Below the pieces are notes generated by a model, which worked only from the letters and a program-made list of their open reading frames with translations, had not been told where the DNA came from and made no database searches. This document shows positions 28,335 to 40,663 of a DNA stretch of 64,000 bases, one piece after another (positions within the stretch are counted from its first letter, which is position 1; each line of letters begins with the position of its first letter). Location of the stretch: positions 1 to 64,000 of the forward strand of contig NW_020312772.1 of NCBI RefSeq assembly GCF_002999335.1, in the 5' to 3' direction. The stretch comes from Cyclospora cayetanensis (taxonomy: Eukaryota > Apicomplexa > Conoidasida > Eucoccidiorida > Eimeriidae). The position numbers and the translations under genes were made by a program.

Positions 28335-30005
28335 CCGCAGCACCAACATCAGGCCATGACGGCACTGCTTCCCCCACACAAATATATGCATATATATATA
28401 CATATATACGCCTCCCAAGCATGCACCGAAGAGGTGCAGCAGCAGCAATAACTGCTCTGGGCGTAACAGCCCGTTTGGCGATGCTCAGTGTTGCCCCTTC
28501 CGTGGCTGCACTGGAAGAAAAGGCTGCCTTTCTATGTCGTTTGGACATCTACTCGCGCCTTTTGTGCATTTATGAATGAAATCGTGTACGACCCCTAGTG
28601 GCTACGCGCACGCCTCATAGAATGCAGTTTAGAGGCACCGGAGGGGCAGCAGGCAGGCAGTGAGGGGGTTCACGGGCTCTACACAACTGGGTGCGCGCTA
28701 GTGCGCCAGAAAGCTTCTCCTGACGTCGCACTACAGCGAGAAAATAACTGCTGCTACGGCATCCCCAGCGGCTGCTGCTGCTCCGCAGTGCTCACGCCGT
28801 TCGGCCTTCAGCAGCCAGCACTCACTAGGCGCGTCAGGCTCGGCGTTGTGGGGGCTGCTGTTGCTACTGCTACGGCACGATGCGTTCTGCAGCGCTTCCT
28901 AAACGCCAGAAAATGCCTCAAATACGTGCCCTGCCCTAAGTCCGAGAGTCACTGGGAGGGAGAGAGGGAAGATGCCAAGTCGAAGAGAAGAAGAGTCAAG
29001 CAAAACGTGTCACATGCAACAACACACGTTTGTTGTTACTGCTGCTGCTGCGCCATGCAGCCCTCCCGCCCCTAGGGTTGCAAAGAAGGTGCCGCACATA
29101 GGCAGCAGAAGTGATCTGATCTGCGTATATTCTCCCTAGATAGTTTGTGTGGAACTGGTGTTTGTTCGGCTAATGTGGTCGTCTGCCCTCCGCCGCTACC
29201 CACTGTTCGCCATTTGACCGCAAAAAATCGGGGAGCGCAAGTGTGCTACAATAGCGCGGCCTGTTGCCTGTACCCCCGTACTGCGGATTAAAAATGAGGC
29301 AAACAAACTTGGGGGCAGCCTCTCTGCCCCTCAACGTGCTCTACGGCTAACCACGCTGCTGCGGAAATATACTGCTGCACCTAGGGAGAGCATGAATACC
29401 AAGGAGGCGGAGAGGCGCCTACAAATGAAAGAGAGGGAGGCAAGGGCGGGGTATTCACGGGGGAGTCCGAGATGTGCGACAGAGAGAATGAGAGAGAGAG
29501 CGAGCGAGAGAGCAAGAAAAAACAATAACACCCCCGCCGACCGCTTCCCCCTCCCCCTTTCCCTTCCCTGTTGGCGTCCACCAGTGCCATAAGCTTTATT
29601 ATACTACGCAAACAAAGAACTGCATGCAGGCACCCAACAACCCCGTGCACAGGTTCCCCTCCCTCCTTTCCCCCGTCCTGCATGTAGACACTGCTCCTGC
29701 AGCTGCCACTGCACAGGCTGTGCAGCTGCGGCTTCTGGTGCTACTTTTGCAGCAAATCCCCCTTCTGAGCCAGCTACTGCAAAGGCCATAGCGCTGAAGA
29801 AGAGACAGCGTCGCAAGGGGCCAGTGCAACCGGGAGTTCATACATGCACCATCGCTCTCGGAGAGGAGGGGCACTGTGCACCCACATATGTATATGTATG
29901 TGTACTTATATATGTATATGCATTTACATATATGTATATAACTCTATCTATACGTATTTATACACCACCATAGCCTCTCAAATCGCGACGAGGCTGCTGC
30001 TTCTG
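28335..30005. other. Region with small ORFs only
   Basis: It contains an AT run at 28381-28411, a 52-residue plus ORF at 28421-28579 (MHRRGAAAAITALGVTA, hydrophobic N-terminus) and a 124-residue plus ORF at 28701-29075 with a basic segment. It also has GA-rich sequence near 29490 and TATG repeats at 29885-29945. Neither ORF matches a family I know, and no phase-consistent exon joins were found. Confidence 0.4.
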
Positions 30006-32796
30006 CTATGAAGCCGATGCTCCCGACTCCACCGGCTCTGCTGAGGTGCTACTTTGACCGTTGCCTCCTGGACGGGCTGTGCTGGCGCTGGGCGGTTTTT
30101 CTCCCTCCACAAGAGGGTATGAACCTGCTAAGAGGAGACCGCACTGCCCCTGAGGACACAACAAACCAGAATTCGGCACTCTATAGCCACCCCATACATG
30201 AACATCCATATGGTACATACACGTATCTGGATAAAATATGTACACCATATATGTACATATATACGATGCGAAGAAGTGTATGCATACGCATGCATATATC
30301 CCGTAAAATGTCTGCTCCCTCTCGCGCCCCCTTCCCTCCTGAAAGTGCGCTCGAGGCGCAGGAAGCACGGCATAGATTTATGTTTAGATCGCTCAAGAAA
30401 GACAGAGAGAGAAAGAAAGAGAGAGAAAAAGAGAGAATACGAGAGCTCTATATATAGCAAGGGTTTCCCGGGGAGGCGGTGTTGCCCGTCCTTTATTTTC
30501 AGAATTATCTTTGCAGGTATCGTTTCGGGTGTATAGACAGTACCTCTTTGCCCTTATGCTGTGCCATTCTCATGAACCCCTTCTCTCCCCATCCAGTGCC
30601 CCAGCTGTTTTTCATGATGAAAAAGTCTCTGTGTGTTTCTTCGTCGGTGCCGTAGCCCACGAGAAGGACGCCATGATCAAGGTTGGTGCCGCAGGGTGCG
30701 TCAAATACGCCTTTTTTGTAGAACTGAAAATCGACTTGATCCGCTTGTATTGCTACAGAAACGGGTCCGTGGGTGGCGAGTGCTGCCTTCATGGCGGTTT
30801 CGTTCTTTGGGGGCACGTCGTAGAAGCCCCCAATATGCACACGAACTTTGCAGCGAGTTGCGCGGCACTTGTCATCGTGAGCTTCATAGGGATAGTCGGC
30901 CTCAGTGCAGAGGCCCCTGTGCGTGATGTAGCTGAAGGCATCATCCATGAGGCCCCCGTTGCAGCTGTTGTTGCCAAGATAGCCGGAGCAGTCCATCAGC
31001 ATCTGCTCGCTGAGACTCACCAGCTCGCGTGTCTTGCTGCACCAAGCGCCTTCTACTGCTCCTGAAGCAGAGAAGGCCCAGCACGATCCGCATTGCCCTT
31101 GATCCTTCGGGGGAGTGACGCAGCCCTTCGAACGCCAGTCCACGGACGCCGGCAACGAGGCAGGAGAAATCACTGAGAGAGAATGATCGACCTACAGAAA
31201 ACAGGCAAATCCACACTGGCAGAGAGAGATATGCAGGAAACTATGGAAAAAAAAGCCAGACGGCGGACGGCAAAGAAGAAAGACACACCCCAGCGAGCAA
31301 CACGCAGACTTGAATCATGCAAGATGACCACAAAGCCAGGAAGAAAGGACACCCAAAATATGATGTATAAAGGAGAAGGATCATGCAAATATCTATATCT
31401 AGATAATATCTATATATCTATATAATATTTATATATATATATGTGGGGCAGAGACGGGGGGCACTCCCATCCAGAGGTAGCAAAAAAAAAGCAAACAAGG
31501 GGGAAACAGTTCACGAGACGCAGGAGCCGGGTGTAAACAAAAGAGGGTAAGGCCAGAGGGACAAGTGCATATGGGCTAGAAAAAAGGAAGCGCAATGCCA
31601 CGTTACACTGCAAAATATCCTAGGAAGAGAGGTCCAGAAGCAGAAACAGAGTCTGGTGCCTATCGTACTCCTAATCTTGAATGCTGCATAGACGAGGGAT
31701 TTTGCTTGAAACCCTTCACCATGCGGCCGAACTCCTGAGCCGTCCAGTCGCCAAATTTGTTCATAGCCAGCGAATACGAGTGCCCTGAAATTGTGGAAAG
31801 ACACCATAACGAAAGAGGAAGACATACATGAGCAAATAGGAGTCAAAAGACATTCATAGAATACGAAACGGAGGCACGCGCCGCTTGCTGGGTGCTAAAT
31901 GATGGCCCAGACGAAACACTATGGCACAGTTTTGTGCAAAACAATACAAATACATATATTATAACCCTTGTTGATGTGTACACATGCATACTCAGTAATA
32001 TCTGCTCCTCCTGTCTACCCCCTCTCCGCAAAAGAGCGCTAAAGGTGCAGAAAGCACGGTATAAAATTTCTGTTCTTTGCACCAGAGAGTGCAAGAGCTC
32101 TTCACAACAAACCTGGTCATTACATTCAAGACAAGCGCAAGGCGGAGGACCAAAGGATGTGCAGGAAATAAGCCGAACAATTGCCTGTCTCATGTTCAAT
32201 TCTTCCCGCTGCCAAAAGAGGCGAACCCTCGCCATACGTTAATATATCCATACAAACAAAAGAAATTGTGGCTGCCTTCAAGACGCTTCGTGCGTACCTT
32301 GCTGGTTGTGAAGCATGATATGGGTAAGATTCGCCTTGTAGATCTTGAATCTCTTTTGTTTTTCTTCGAGCGAGGCATACGACTTGGCGTGATCCGTCAT
32401 GAAGCGGCTAAACGATACCGCGAAGTGCCTATCCTCCCACTCATAGATGTCCATCGGCATCTCCTCTAAAACTGCTGGGGGAATAATCCCCCCAGCATCT
32501 CTTCCCTCTTCGCATACGGAAGGTGCCTCCTCATGAGTCAGGAAGGGCCCATCAGGAGGCCCTTCACGCGCCACAAACAGGAAGAAGCCAAACACCAAGA
32601 GCAGAGAAACGAACGCTGCAGCAGCCAACAGTGCGGCCTTCAGACGAAAGTCAAACGTATACCGCTTAAGGCGTCGTGCAGAGCGAGAGCCAAAGAAGCG
32701 ACCGCTTCTGCCAATGCTGCCGCCACGGGAGTTACCCATACCTCCACCTTCACCGGAGAGGAAGGAGACGTAATGCGTCTCGCCTGCAGACTCCAT
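30006..32796 (-). CDS. CPL: Cathepsin L-like cysteine protease (papain family, C1A)
   Basis: A lysosome/vacuole-type endopeptidase made as a membrane-anchored proenzyme. Exons are 32796-32298, 31784 to about 31674, 31172-30544 and 30149-30006 (TGA). Start ATG 32796 gives MESAGETHYVSFLS, then a basic patch and one hydrophobic helix at about residues 52-76 (a type II anchor, as in Toxoplasma CPL). The I29 inhibitor prodomain follows: FSRFMTDHAKSYASLEEKQK and LAMNKFGDWTAQEFGRM. The mature part begins LPASVDWRSKG. The oxyanion Gln and catalytic Cys are in GQCGSCWAFS, His in NLDHGVLLVGYG and Asn in MKNSWGTGWGEKG, so all catalytic residues are present. CNGGLMDDAF is typical of cathepsin L. The last exon adds GQCGLLLAGSYPLVEG and a Ser/Pro-rich tail. 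The prodomain exon ends in the wrong phase for the mature exon with the donor I can see, so a donor or a small exon is missing from my model. The other joins fit. Confidence 0.93.
30405..30440. repeat. GA-rich run in the last cathepsin intron
   Basis: Imperfect GAGAGAAAG repeats lie inside the intron between the exon ending at 30544 and the one starting at 30149. Confidence 0.8.
31389..31442. repeat. AT-rich run in a cathepsin intron
   Basis: TATATCTATAT-type sequence between the prodomain and mature-domain exons. Confidence 0.8.
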
Positions 32797-34988
32797 CTTG
32801 ATGAGAGAATGACCTGAGAGGGACAAATGAAAGAATGAGGAAGAGAAGGACCCCAATAACGCACCCACTGCAACACGGAGTACAGCAGCACCGTTGCTTC
32901 CTTCTGGTGGCGCTGCTGCCGACTGTGTTGGCGGATATCAGGGCATTAAATGCTCTGAATGACGGAGAAACGAAAGAATCAAGAGGGTAAACGGGAGCTT
33001 TTGATATGCGAGGCGGCAAAGCTAGGTCTGCCCAGCCACAGTGAGTAGGCGTAAGAGGTCTGCCAAAAAAGTGACTGGTCTGGGGCCCCCCAACGAGGCA
33101 CGAGACCTCTGTGCTTGCTGGATCGTGGATAGAGTTCCTTTTATTTTTCATCGATCAAATTTCATTATGGTGGTTTTTGTTACGGGGATGTGCGCCGTAA
33201 ACTGGTTTCTTTAGATGACTAATGCGGATTGGCAGTCCGCCTCGTCGATGGACGTGGAGAGGCGAGATAGATAGACAGTGCTCTTGAATGGACTGACAAG
33301 TCTCTTCAAGCCCGATTATTCATTAACCGCGCGTTCTATTTTCACCGCTCTTTTCCGAGCTGTAGGAGTTGTCTTTGCCTGAAAGGCCCCTGCTGAGCCA
33401 GTGTTGACCGCTGCACACAGGATACGGCGAAAACAAGAGCACGAAGGAAAGCCAGAAACAAAACAACCTCTAAACAAGATGTGATGTAGGATCCCTAGCT
33501 AATGCAGCCCAGGCAGACTGTTGTGTCGTGCTGAGCAGTCGAAGTGGGTAGTGGTGCCTGAGTTCTTGATACTGGGAAGCGCGATGCTCCGTTTTGTGCC
33601 CCCAATGAGTGTCACAACATGCAGTTTCATGAGCACTCGAGAGCAAAATATTATATTTCTCTATTTACAGTGAACGTGCACCTAGGCATCAGGGGAAAAG
33701 GGGCAGCAGGTCTGCAATTCCGTGCGGCTATCGGGACAGCCCGCCCAGTTAAGCACTGTTGTTAGAAGGGAAATTCTTTGTTCACCCCAAATGATTACAA
33801 AGCTTAATAGAAAAGTGGTGAGTGCCTCTCCAGAAGAGCGCTCATTCGTGCTTCTCGACTGTAGTACGCTGAGGTAACACTGAGGCCCGTTCTACTGCAC
33901 CCGCTGGTTCATTGAGAACAAGTCATGAATTGACCGATTCGTTTATCCGTAAGCACATCTTCATGATTGCAGAGTACCGCTAGTTCGTTGGAAGAAGATG
34001 CAATGCTGTGTGCGTGTGCGCTAGAGGCAACGTCCAACTAGCTGTGAATGCTCGGAGTGCTTCGCGGGTGCAGCTGCCCAGACCCTCACTGTTCCTCGTT
34101 TCTCATGTCGAGAGCCCTGTGAGTGGGGGTGGCTAAGGCGGGAGCTCTCTTGATGAACACTCAATGAATTGCTGTTCGGTCTTTCTTGAGTCTGGACTTG
34201 ACTTACCCTCAAAAAGACCTCAGAGGGAGCGGTACAACTAATTTGCAACAAAGAGCCTATGCATACGAATGGCCTATCCGCTTAGTCGGCTCATAACTTG
34301 TCCTTCGTGAAGTATAACATTTGTTGTGCAAAGCGCCATTCCTACGTGTTGTTGAGCGCGCTACAACGCACGTTTTCCCTGGGGAATTGCCTTGTGTGGT
34401 GAGACTGAGTGCCTTCGCCTTCAACCGTGGTTGTCAAGCTCATGAAAAGTATGAAATCCATTTTCATAATGGCGGTAGCGCAATTGTGCCGGCGAACGGC
34501 CGACGTCCATCTTGAATTTCTTCATCGTGGTTGCGTATCGCATGTCGCAGCGTTTCACTTGCACAGCCCCCATCGTGCCTCCAGGCCTCGATCCCTGAGG
34601 AGCGGCGGTTCACTCATGTGACGCTGCTCTCAGCACGTCTTCCACATCCACAAGGAGCACCAAATAAAGGCTCATCACTGGGTGTAACCTATTCTCCCGG
34701 TTGCAAAACGATTAAAAGAGCATGATTAGCGTGGCCTCCAGTGTCCCTTTCTTAGAACAGACAAAAGGCCGGCCAATCAGTCAAAGCACCAGAAACAAAC
34801 ATGCAGGGAGAATTATTGCGTTCTAGGGTCTGGAAGTTGGTCGACAGTGCAAGTTGCGCAATCCACCACGCGCTGGTAGGAATGCGTTGTGTCGCTTGAG
34901 ACTGCACCCTGTAGCAGATAAGGCGCGTAGCCAATCCCCCACCGCTGGACACCAGTCCTGCGGGGATTCACGCCCTAGCTCCTAGTCG
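32797..34988. other. Upstream of cathepsin L; no supported gene
   Basis: The minus ORF continues upstream of the chosen Met, but without protease features. From 33150 to 34980 both strands are broken by stops and no motif is recognisable. One GGGGCCCCCC motif lies at 33082-33091. The cathepsin promoter is presumably in the first few hundred bases. Confidence 0.45.
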
Positions 34989-35378
34989 CTAACTGTGAGC
35001 TACCGATGGCTCCAGGAGCAAGTTACGCTTCAGCGCCTCCAAGGGAGCCTTAGGAAGGAACAGCGACTGAACTAGAAAGACCAGAGACACCGGCTCATTA
35101 GCAAAAACCTTCTGCACAGCCTCGCCCGCTGCAAGGGACAATAGGCCCAGCCAAGCGCATGTGCTGCAGCCGGAGGCGAGATGCGTGGGCTCAGGAGGGA
35201 AAACGCAGGAGGCAAATGCGAGAGCGTTCTGGTTCAGATGCTTTGGCAGGCATTCACCCGCAGACAACAGACTCATCAGAGCCGAGACACCTATACGCCC
35301 CAACAACGGGTAACAAACAGAGCAGACACATGGGTGGCCACTGCAGGAGCGCACAGCTTTTTCTACGCCTCCCGGCAA
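34989..35378 (-). CDS. Isolated exon-like ORF, unknown
   Basis: An open minus frame ends in a stop at 34989 and has natural helical composition in its last 55 residues: WLGLLSLAAGEAVQKVFANE, then PVSLVFLVQSLFLPKAPLEA and LKRNLLLEPSVAHS. A possible acceptor (GCTGCAG) lies near 35165, just before the helical part, so this may be the last exon of a small gene whose other exons I could not place. It lies beyond the stop codon of the importin-alpha-like gene and is therefore probably separate. No family is recognised. Confidence 0.35.
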   Translation of the reverse strand: MPGGVEKAVRSCSGHPCVCSVCYPLLGRIGVSALMSLLSAGECLPKHLNQNALAFASCVFPPEPTHLASGCSTCAWLGLLSLAAGEAVQKVFANEPVSLVFLVQSLFLPKAPLEALKRNLLLEPSVAHS

Positions 35379-35918
35379 TGGACCAGATCAGAAGAAAGAT
35401 CCTCTTCTGTCGCTGTATCCACCGTTGTTGAGGGGCCTCGAAGGGAGGAGAAGCCACAACGAGCAATAACAATCATAGTGAGAGCGCTGCACATAGGTAC
35501 ACCCCAAACCGTTACGCGAGCGGCGAAGGGGGGAGGAAAACTGTGTTAGCGTCTACACGAAAAGCTGCAATGCGCCTTTGTGCAGCTGTCCATGCAGACG
35601 GCCAGGACGAGTCAGGGGCACGAAGAAGGGCCCACAGACACGATGTAATACACGCTATCAAACTTAACGGCCCCTCATGTACTCATAGGGGCAACTGAAA
35701 CCGGCTAACACACGGAAGGATTTCTTAAGGAAGTTGAAGAAGCTGCACTCAGAGAGCTTCAACAACAATGGGTGGGCTGCTCCAGAGACACCATGGAATG
35801 TCTAATGTAAACAAACGCACCAACCCCGAGGCTCAGTAACTGCACTGAGGCGACATCGCTAGAATGGGGAGAAACAGCCTCATAAACCATGATATTCAGC
35901 TAGAATCGCTCAGATCCC

Positions 35919-38900
35919 TTAAGCGGATGCCGTGAAGGTATTAAAGGATGCTGGTGACTGCTCCTCTTCTTCATCACTAAATCCATCAAAATATCTACAG
36001 CACATAGCAAACGCCAGCACACAACAGTATGAGGGCCCGATATTCAACTTATATTTTTACGTGACTCCATTGAGCATATAGACTGCACATTCATACACAC
36101 CCACCAGACATTGAACAGCCCGCGACTTTTGGCAGATTTCACGCAGATACACTTCGCAGGGCCGGGAAGACATTCATCCCGCATGCCACTCCGCAGTGTG
36201 GCAGGCGAGCCTGTGGTGCAGTGTGCAGTGTACGTACGTTGAAATTATCCAAGAAACCTTTCTGTCGAGGGCCTCATTGCTCAGAAATTGCACACTTTCC
36301 ATTTTCTGTGGAGGAAAGAGAGATAAACAAGGAAATCATGACCCTAAGCCTTAGAATTGCTGAGGAGGCAACAAAGGGAAAGTCTTTGATCCGTTTGCAC
36401 CCCGCCGAACTTACGGCGATTCCGTCAAGGGCGTAAATTTCCTGACGAGCCGAAGGCTCTCTCTCGAGGATCGCGGAGATGTAGTCCAATGCAATGCTGC
36501 ATGCCCACAGATGCGATTACAACACCGTCTTCGCACGAACGCGTTTAGGAGCAGGGCTGGTATTACGGTGCATGGCTTAGGACCCTCTTGCGTTCAAAAA
36601 GCTTCCAGTTTTCTCACATGGCGGTAGGCAGATCGTGATTTACTTTGCATCGATCAAGGATATCCAGGTAGGAGGGCAACACGGCCGGAGTCGCTGCTAC
36701 AACGCTCTGCAAGTGGCGGCAGCCGTTGTTGAATGCCAAGTGTAGCACCATCTCCGCAGCTTCCTGAGGCGAAAACCCCTAAATGCCAAGCCCTAATGGC
36801 GCTGCAAAGAGAAAAGACTCAAAAGCCCGTGCAGCTGAGCTGTACGTACAAGCCCTGAGCTCCATCTCCAAACGCCACGCACAAAGTGACAGCTATTGTA
36901 TGTAGAGGAAGAGCAAAAGCGCGGAAGAACGCAACAGAAAACGTTGCGGCACAAGTCTTTAAAAGGGGGATATCTTCTATATCTTTCCCGTCTAGTGACA
37001 ACCCTGTGCCGCTGCTACCCAGCTGTCTTCCCAACGGCTCAGCCTCTTACTCGAACGATATCGTAGGTGTTGCCGCTGCTCAAGATTGCAGCTGCTTGAG
37101 GCAGCAACACCACAGCCGCGTCCTCCTGAGATAGAAGCCACCCCACACCTTGCAAGCAAACCATTTTTCTAAGGCATGGGGTGCTAGAGCAAAAAGATAT
37201 CACTGCATCCCAGAGGACCCTTGGAAAAGTGAGAAGCAACGAGCCAAACTGAAGAGGCGGGCAGGCGCGTAGTACATGGCCGTTTTGGCACGATTTTTGC
37301 ACGGACGTTACACATCTATTCACCGGTATGCGGGCACGTCAATGTGATAATTCCACGAAGCAAGCGAAATAAAAAAAGAGCCAAAGAACTCTTTGCCTAC
37401 CGTTTGAGGGGGCCCTGCAGCAAGGTTACAGGCGACGGAGAGTGCAGCCTGCAGCACACCCCTGCGCATATGGCATAACGCAGCAGAACAAAAGCATCTC
37501 GCGATGGAAAGCGATCAACGACACTAGAAAGAGCAGCCTAATATGATACACTCTGCACCTGCAAAGCCCCCTCTGTAGCCTGCCCAGCCGCGAGACCCCT
37601 CAGAAGGCGCCATGCCTCGCTGGCACGCGGGCAGCAGGAGAAAAGAAACAAAAAATCCGCTACCTCCCGAGGATTCTGCATGCACGATAGAGGACGCACT
37701 CTCCCGCCTCCCAAAGCCGTAGAGGCGTTCAGCAGCCTACCGATGATCATCTCTGCTGACGAGCTGCTCTAGGAGAGCTATCAATGCGCAGTTCTTGAAA
37801 GCTTCCGGAGATGGACTGCCTTGAAGCGGCTGCGTCAGCATCTCTGCCCATTGAGTGCCAACACGGCGAGCATCGCACAAAATAGCTGCAGCATCAACAG
37901 CGCAAGAACCTGCCGACTCCGGCGACACCAATGAAAGCCAAGTGCTGCTGTTTCTGCTTCTCTGAGACGGTTGCTGCTTTCGGAGCACTTTGTTCTTACC
38001 GAGAGCCTGGAGAGTCGGCATGAGGCCGTCTGCGCCTGTTGTGTCGAGGCGTTTTCGCATGTACGTGTCTGCACCTTGTTGCTGCTCTTGCAGCTGTTGC
38101 TGTTGCTGCTCTTGCAGCTGTTGTTGCTGCTTCACTCTATCTCCCCCTTGCAGCGCGAGATCTGCAATCTGCAACAGCGTCTGTCCTAAGCGGGGGCATG
38201 CCTCAGCAACGGCGGCAGCAGCGGCGCTGCGATACCCTCCGGGCTGTTGCTGCTGCTGATTTGGCTGAAAGAAGTGTGGCAGAACTGTCACAAGTGCAGC
38301 GACACACCAGAGGACCTCTGAAATAGCGGCACGCCGCTCGTCTGCAGAGCTCAGCAGCAGCAGCGCCTTCTGGTGGTGCAGTTCAACTTGCAGCATGGCT
38401 TCGAGAGCAGCGATTTGCGCCGTCAGCAAGCCGACGTTTGGTAATGGTGGAGGAGATGCTGCTGCCGCTGCTTCTGGCACTGCTGGCAAGGGGACGCTCG
38501 GAATGTGCGCCTGCAGACTGCGGCACAGTTGGGCAGCCGCAGCCGCAAGGCGTGAAGCTCTCAGCGCTTCCTCCTGCGCCGGCTGAGAGCGCTCCTGGTT
38601 AGAGCCGTACGCAGCACTGAATTGCTGCTCCGCCTCACGCAGCAGCCGCAGTGCAGCTGATGAGGCTCCTAGGGAGCTGCATGCTGAAGGCCAGGCAGAG
38701 GCAATGTGGCTCAAGGCGATCGCCGCTCGCAGTTGCAGACTCTGCTGCATAGGTCTCAGTGCCTCCTGATGCTTCTGCTGGTAAAGAAACGGCAGCAGTG
38801 CAGAGACTAGCGGCTGCAAGGTGGACTCGTCTACAGGTGTCACTGCTGCCAACTCCCCTAGGCAGCCGCAAGCGTCGACGAGCAGCTGCAGGAGCAGCAG

Positions 38901-39560
38901 CTGCGCCTCCTGTTCGCCTCCCCGGGAGGTGCACTGTACGTACAGCTCAGAATTTTGTTGCAATGCAAGTAGGAAGACCACTTCAGGGTCGACCACCTCC
39001 CGTGTAGTACCTCCTGGTGCTGCCGCCGCTGCTGCGGCGACGGCTGTTTTTGCTTCTGGCAGATAAGTGACATCTATTGGATTTTTTTCCTCGGAAAGGG
39101 CGTCTAGGAGGGAGGGGGATGTTGCCATGAGCGAATGCAGCTGCTTCAGCAAATGCGCGTTTTGATGCAGCAGTTGCATCAGCTGCTGCGGTTCCCGTTC
39201 TTGCTGCTGCTGCTGTTGTTGTAGCAAGAGCTGGCAATACAGCTTCGACATGAGGTGCCTCAGCGGTTGCGGCTGGGGAGGCACATCTCCGGGGAGGACT
39301 TGCTCGATCCGCTTGAGGGCGAGCGCGCGCTCCCTGTGGCTCCTCCGCAAGCTGAGCAGCGCTGCCTCCCTGGCACTTTGCCGGATGGTAGCCGCAGTGG
39401 TCTGTTTCACAGTCACGTGGTGGTGGGAATGAACACCAGAAGCCCCTGCATCTCCAAGATTCGCGTCGAGACTGCCTCCCCCTGCACTGCCCCCGTTGTC
39501 TCCCTGAGGCGCGGTGGTTGGGGGACGGGAGGCGTGAGGCTGGTGTGTAGAGGACGACAT
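35919..39560 (-). CDS. Importin-alpha-like armadillo protein with a low-complexity N-terminal half
   Basis: Importin alpha binds nuclear localisation signals through ARM repeats and importin beta through a basic N-terminal IBB segment. Exon 1 (39560-37741, 606 codons) starts MSSSTHQPHASRPPTTAPQG and has an IBB-like basic helix, SAREAALLSLRRSHRERALA. Long helical repeats with Gln and Ala inserts follow. Further exons fit in phase: 37461-37401 (VLQAALSVACNLAAG, a clear ARM motif), 37125-37051 (LLPQAAAILSSGNTYDIVR) and 36778-36644 (SPQEAAEMVLHLAFNNGC). An exon near 36510-36427 (ALDYISAILEREPSARQEIY) resembles ARM10 of importin alpha. The last, ending in TAA at 35919, gives YFDGFSDEEEEQSPASFNTF, like the acidic tail after ARM10. 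The joins before and after the ARM10 exon are not settled. At 600+ residues for exon 1 alone it is longer than canonical importin alpha, so a TMCO6-like or other ARM relative is possible. Confidence 0.65.
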
Positions 39561-40663
39561 GCTCGAGCGGTGGAGTAGATAAAAGCGGGGAGCGGAAGAG
39601 GAGAGTCAATGGTGCGCAAAGGGGACTGAAATTAAGCTGCACATACGCTACGGGAAAACGGCGCCTCGGGGGCGAAGGAGAGACCCTCGAGGACCATTTG
39701 AAAACGAGGAGCAAGACTGAGTAATCGCTGCCGTGTGTGCAGCAGCTGCTGCTGAAGGGAAGGTGTTTAGCGGATAGGTGACTCTTGGGATACACTATTG
39801 GGTGCGACAAAAGCAGGAGAAGCGAACGTAGGAGCCGTCGAGTGTCTGCTTCCTGGGGTGGCAGCCGGCATGAGATCTATCTGGGTTACAAGTGTATTTG
39901 TTGCACCTAGGCTGAAGGTGATCCGGCAGAATTGCACACTTAATATAATAATACGCTGTAGACAAGGAAATTTCCGCTGGAGGGTATTTCCGTTATTGCA
40001 ACTCTACGGCGAAGCAACTGTTCTCCCCCGAGAACAGCCCCGCTTGTTCCCCGGCCGGTGATTCTCTCGTGCTCTCCAGAGTGGCTCAACCTCATGAGCA
40101 AAATGACATGGAGTGGGCGTTTTTTTCTGCCAATAGCTCTAAACTGTATGTGCTGTCGAAATTATGGTGGGTAGAGGCCTCCGGCATTATAGCGTAAGTC
40201 AGCTGGGCAGCAGGTGGAGCGAGCGCATACGACGCACCGCCAGGTAGTGTGAATGCAGCGTGTTCATGGAGGGATGGAGGCAACCGTGGGATGGTCCATC
40301 TGCCTATTAACTAACGGGTCTGAGTAAACACAAACCCTTCGACTTATTGGGTATAGTTCACGCAAACGAGTGTCCTATTACCTCCCCGTGGCTCTCAGAT
40401 ATTGGGCAGTGCAGATTGGGCATGCAGTAACTTGGCAGCCCCAAAGACTTGCAGGCGTAGTGGGGCAGATGTCTCGGGTTACTTGCTTGTCTGGATGCTT
40501 CTCTTCGCGCGAACACCGAACGGCCTGCTTTCCCCTTTTGTTGAGCTGCTGGATTTCATCCTTCCTGTGCCTTCAAGCGCTAGCGATTCTTCCTATCAGC
40601 TGCTCCTCCCGCCTGCGCCTCCCTCCACCCGGACCCCCTTTCACCGGCTGAATTCCTCCGAAA
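39561..40663. other. Head-to-head intergenic region
   Basis: About 1.1 kb between the starts of the importin-alpha-like gene (minus) and eEF1B (plus), so promoters of both are expected here. No gene is supported. Pyrimidine-rich sequence precedes the eEF1B ATG from about 40550. Confidence 0.5.

Noticed and set aside
30511..31065. 184-codon plus-strand ORF
   Set aside because: It is exactly antisense to the cathepsin L catalytic exon and has no features of its own.
37835..38326. Plus-strand Cys/Ser/Leu-rich ORFs
   Set aside because: They are antisense to Gln-coding repeats in exon 1 of the importin-alpha-like gene.
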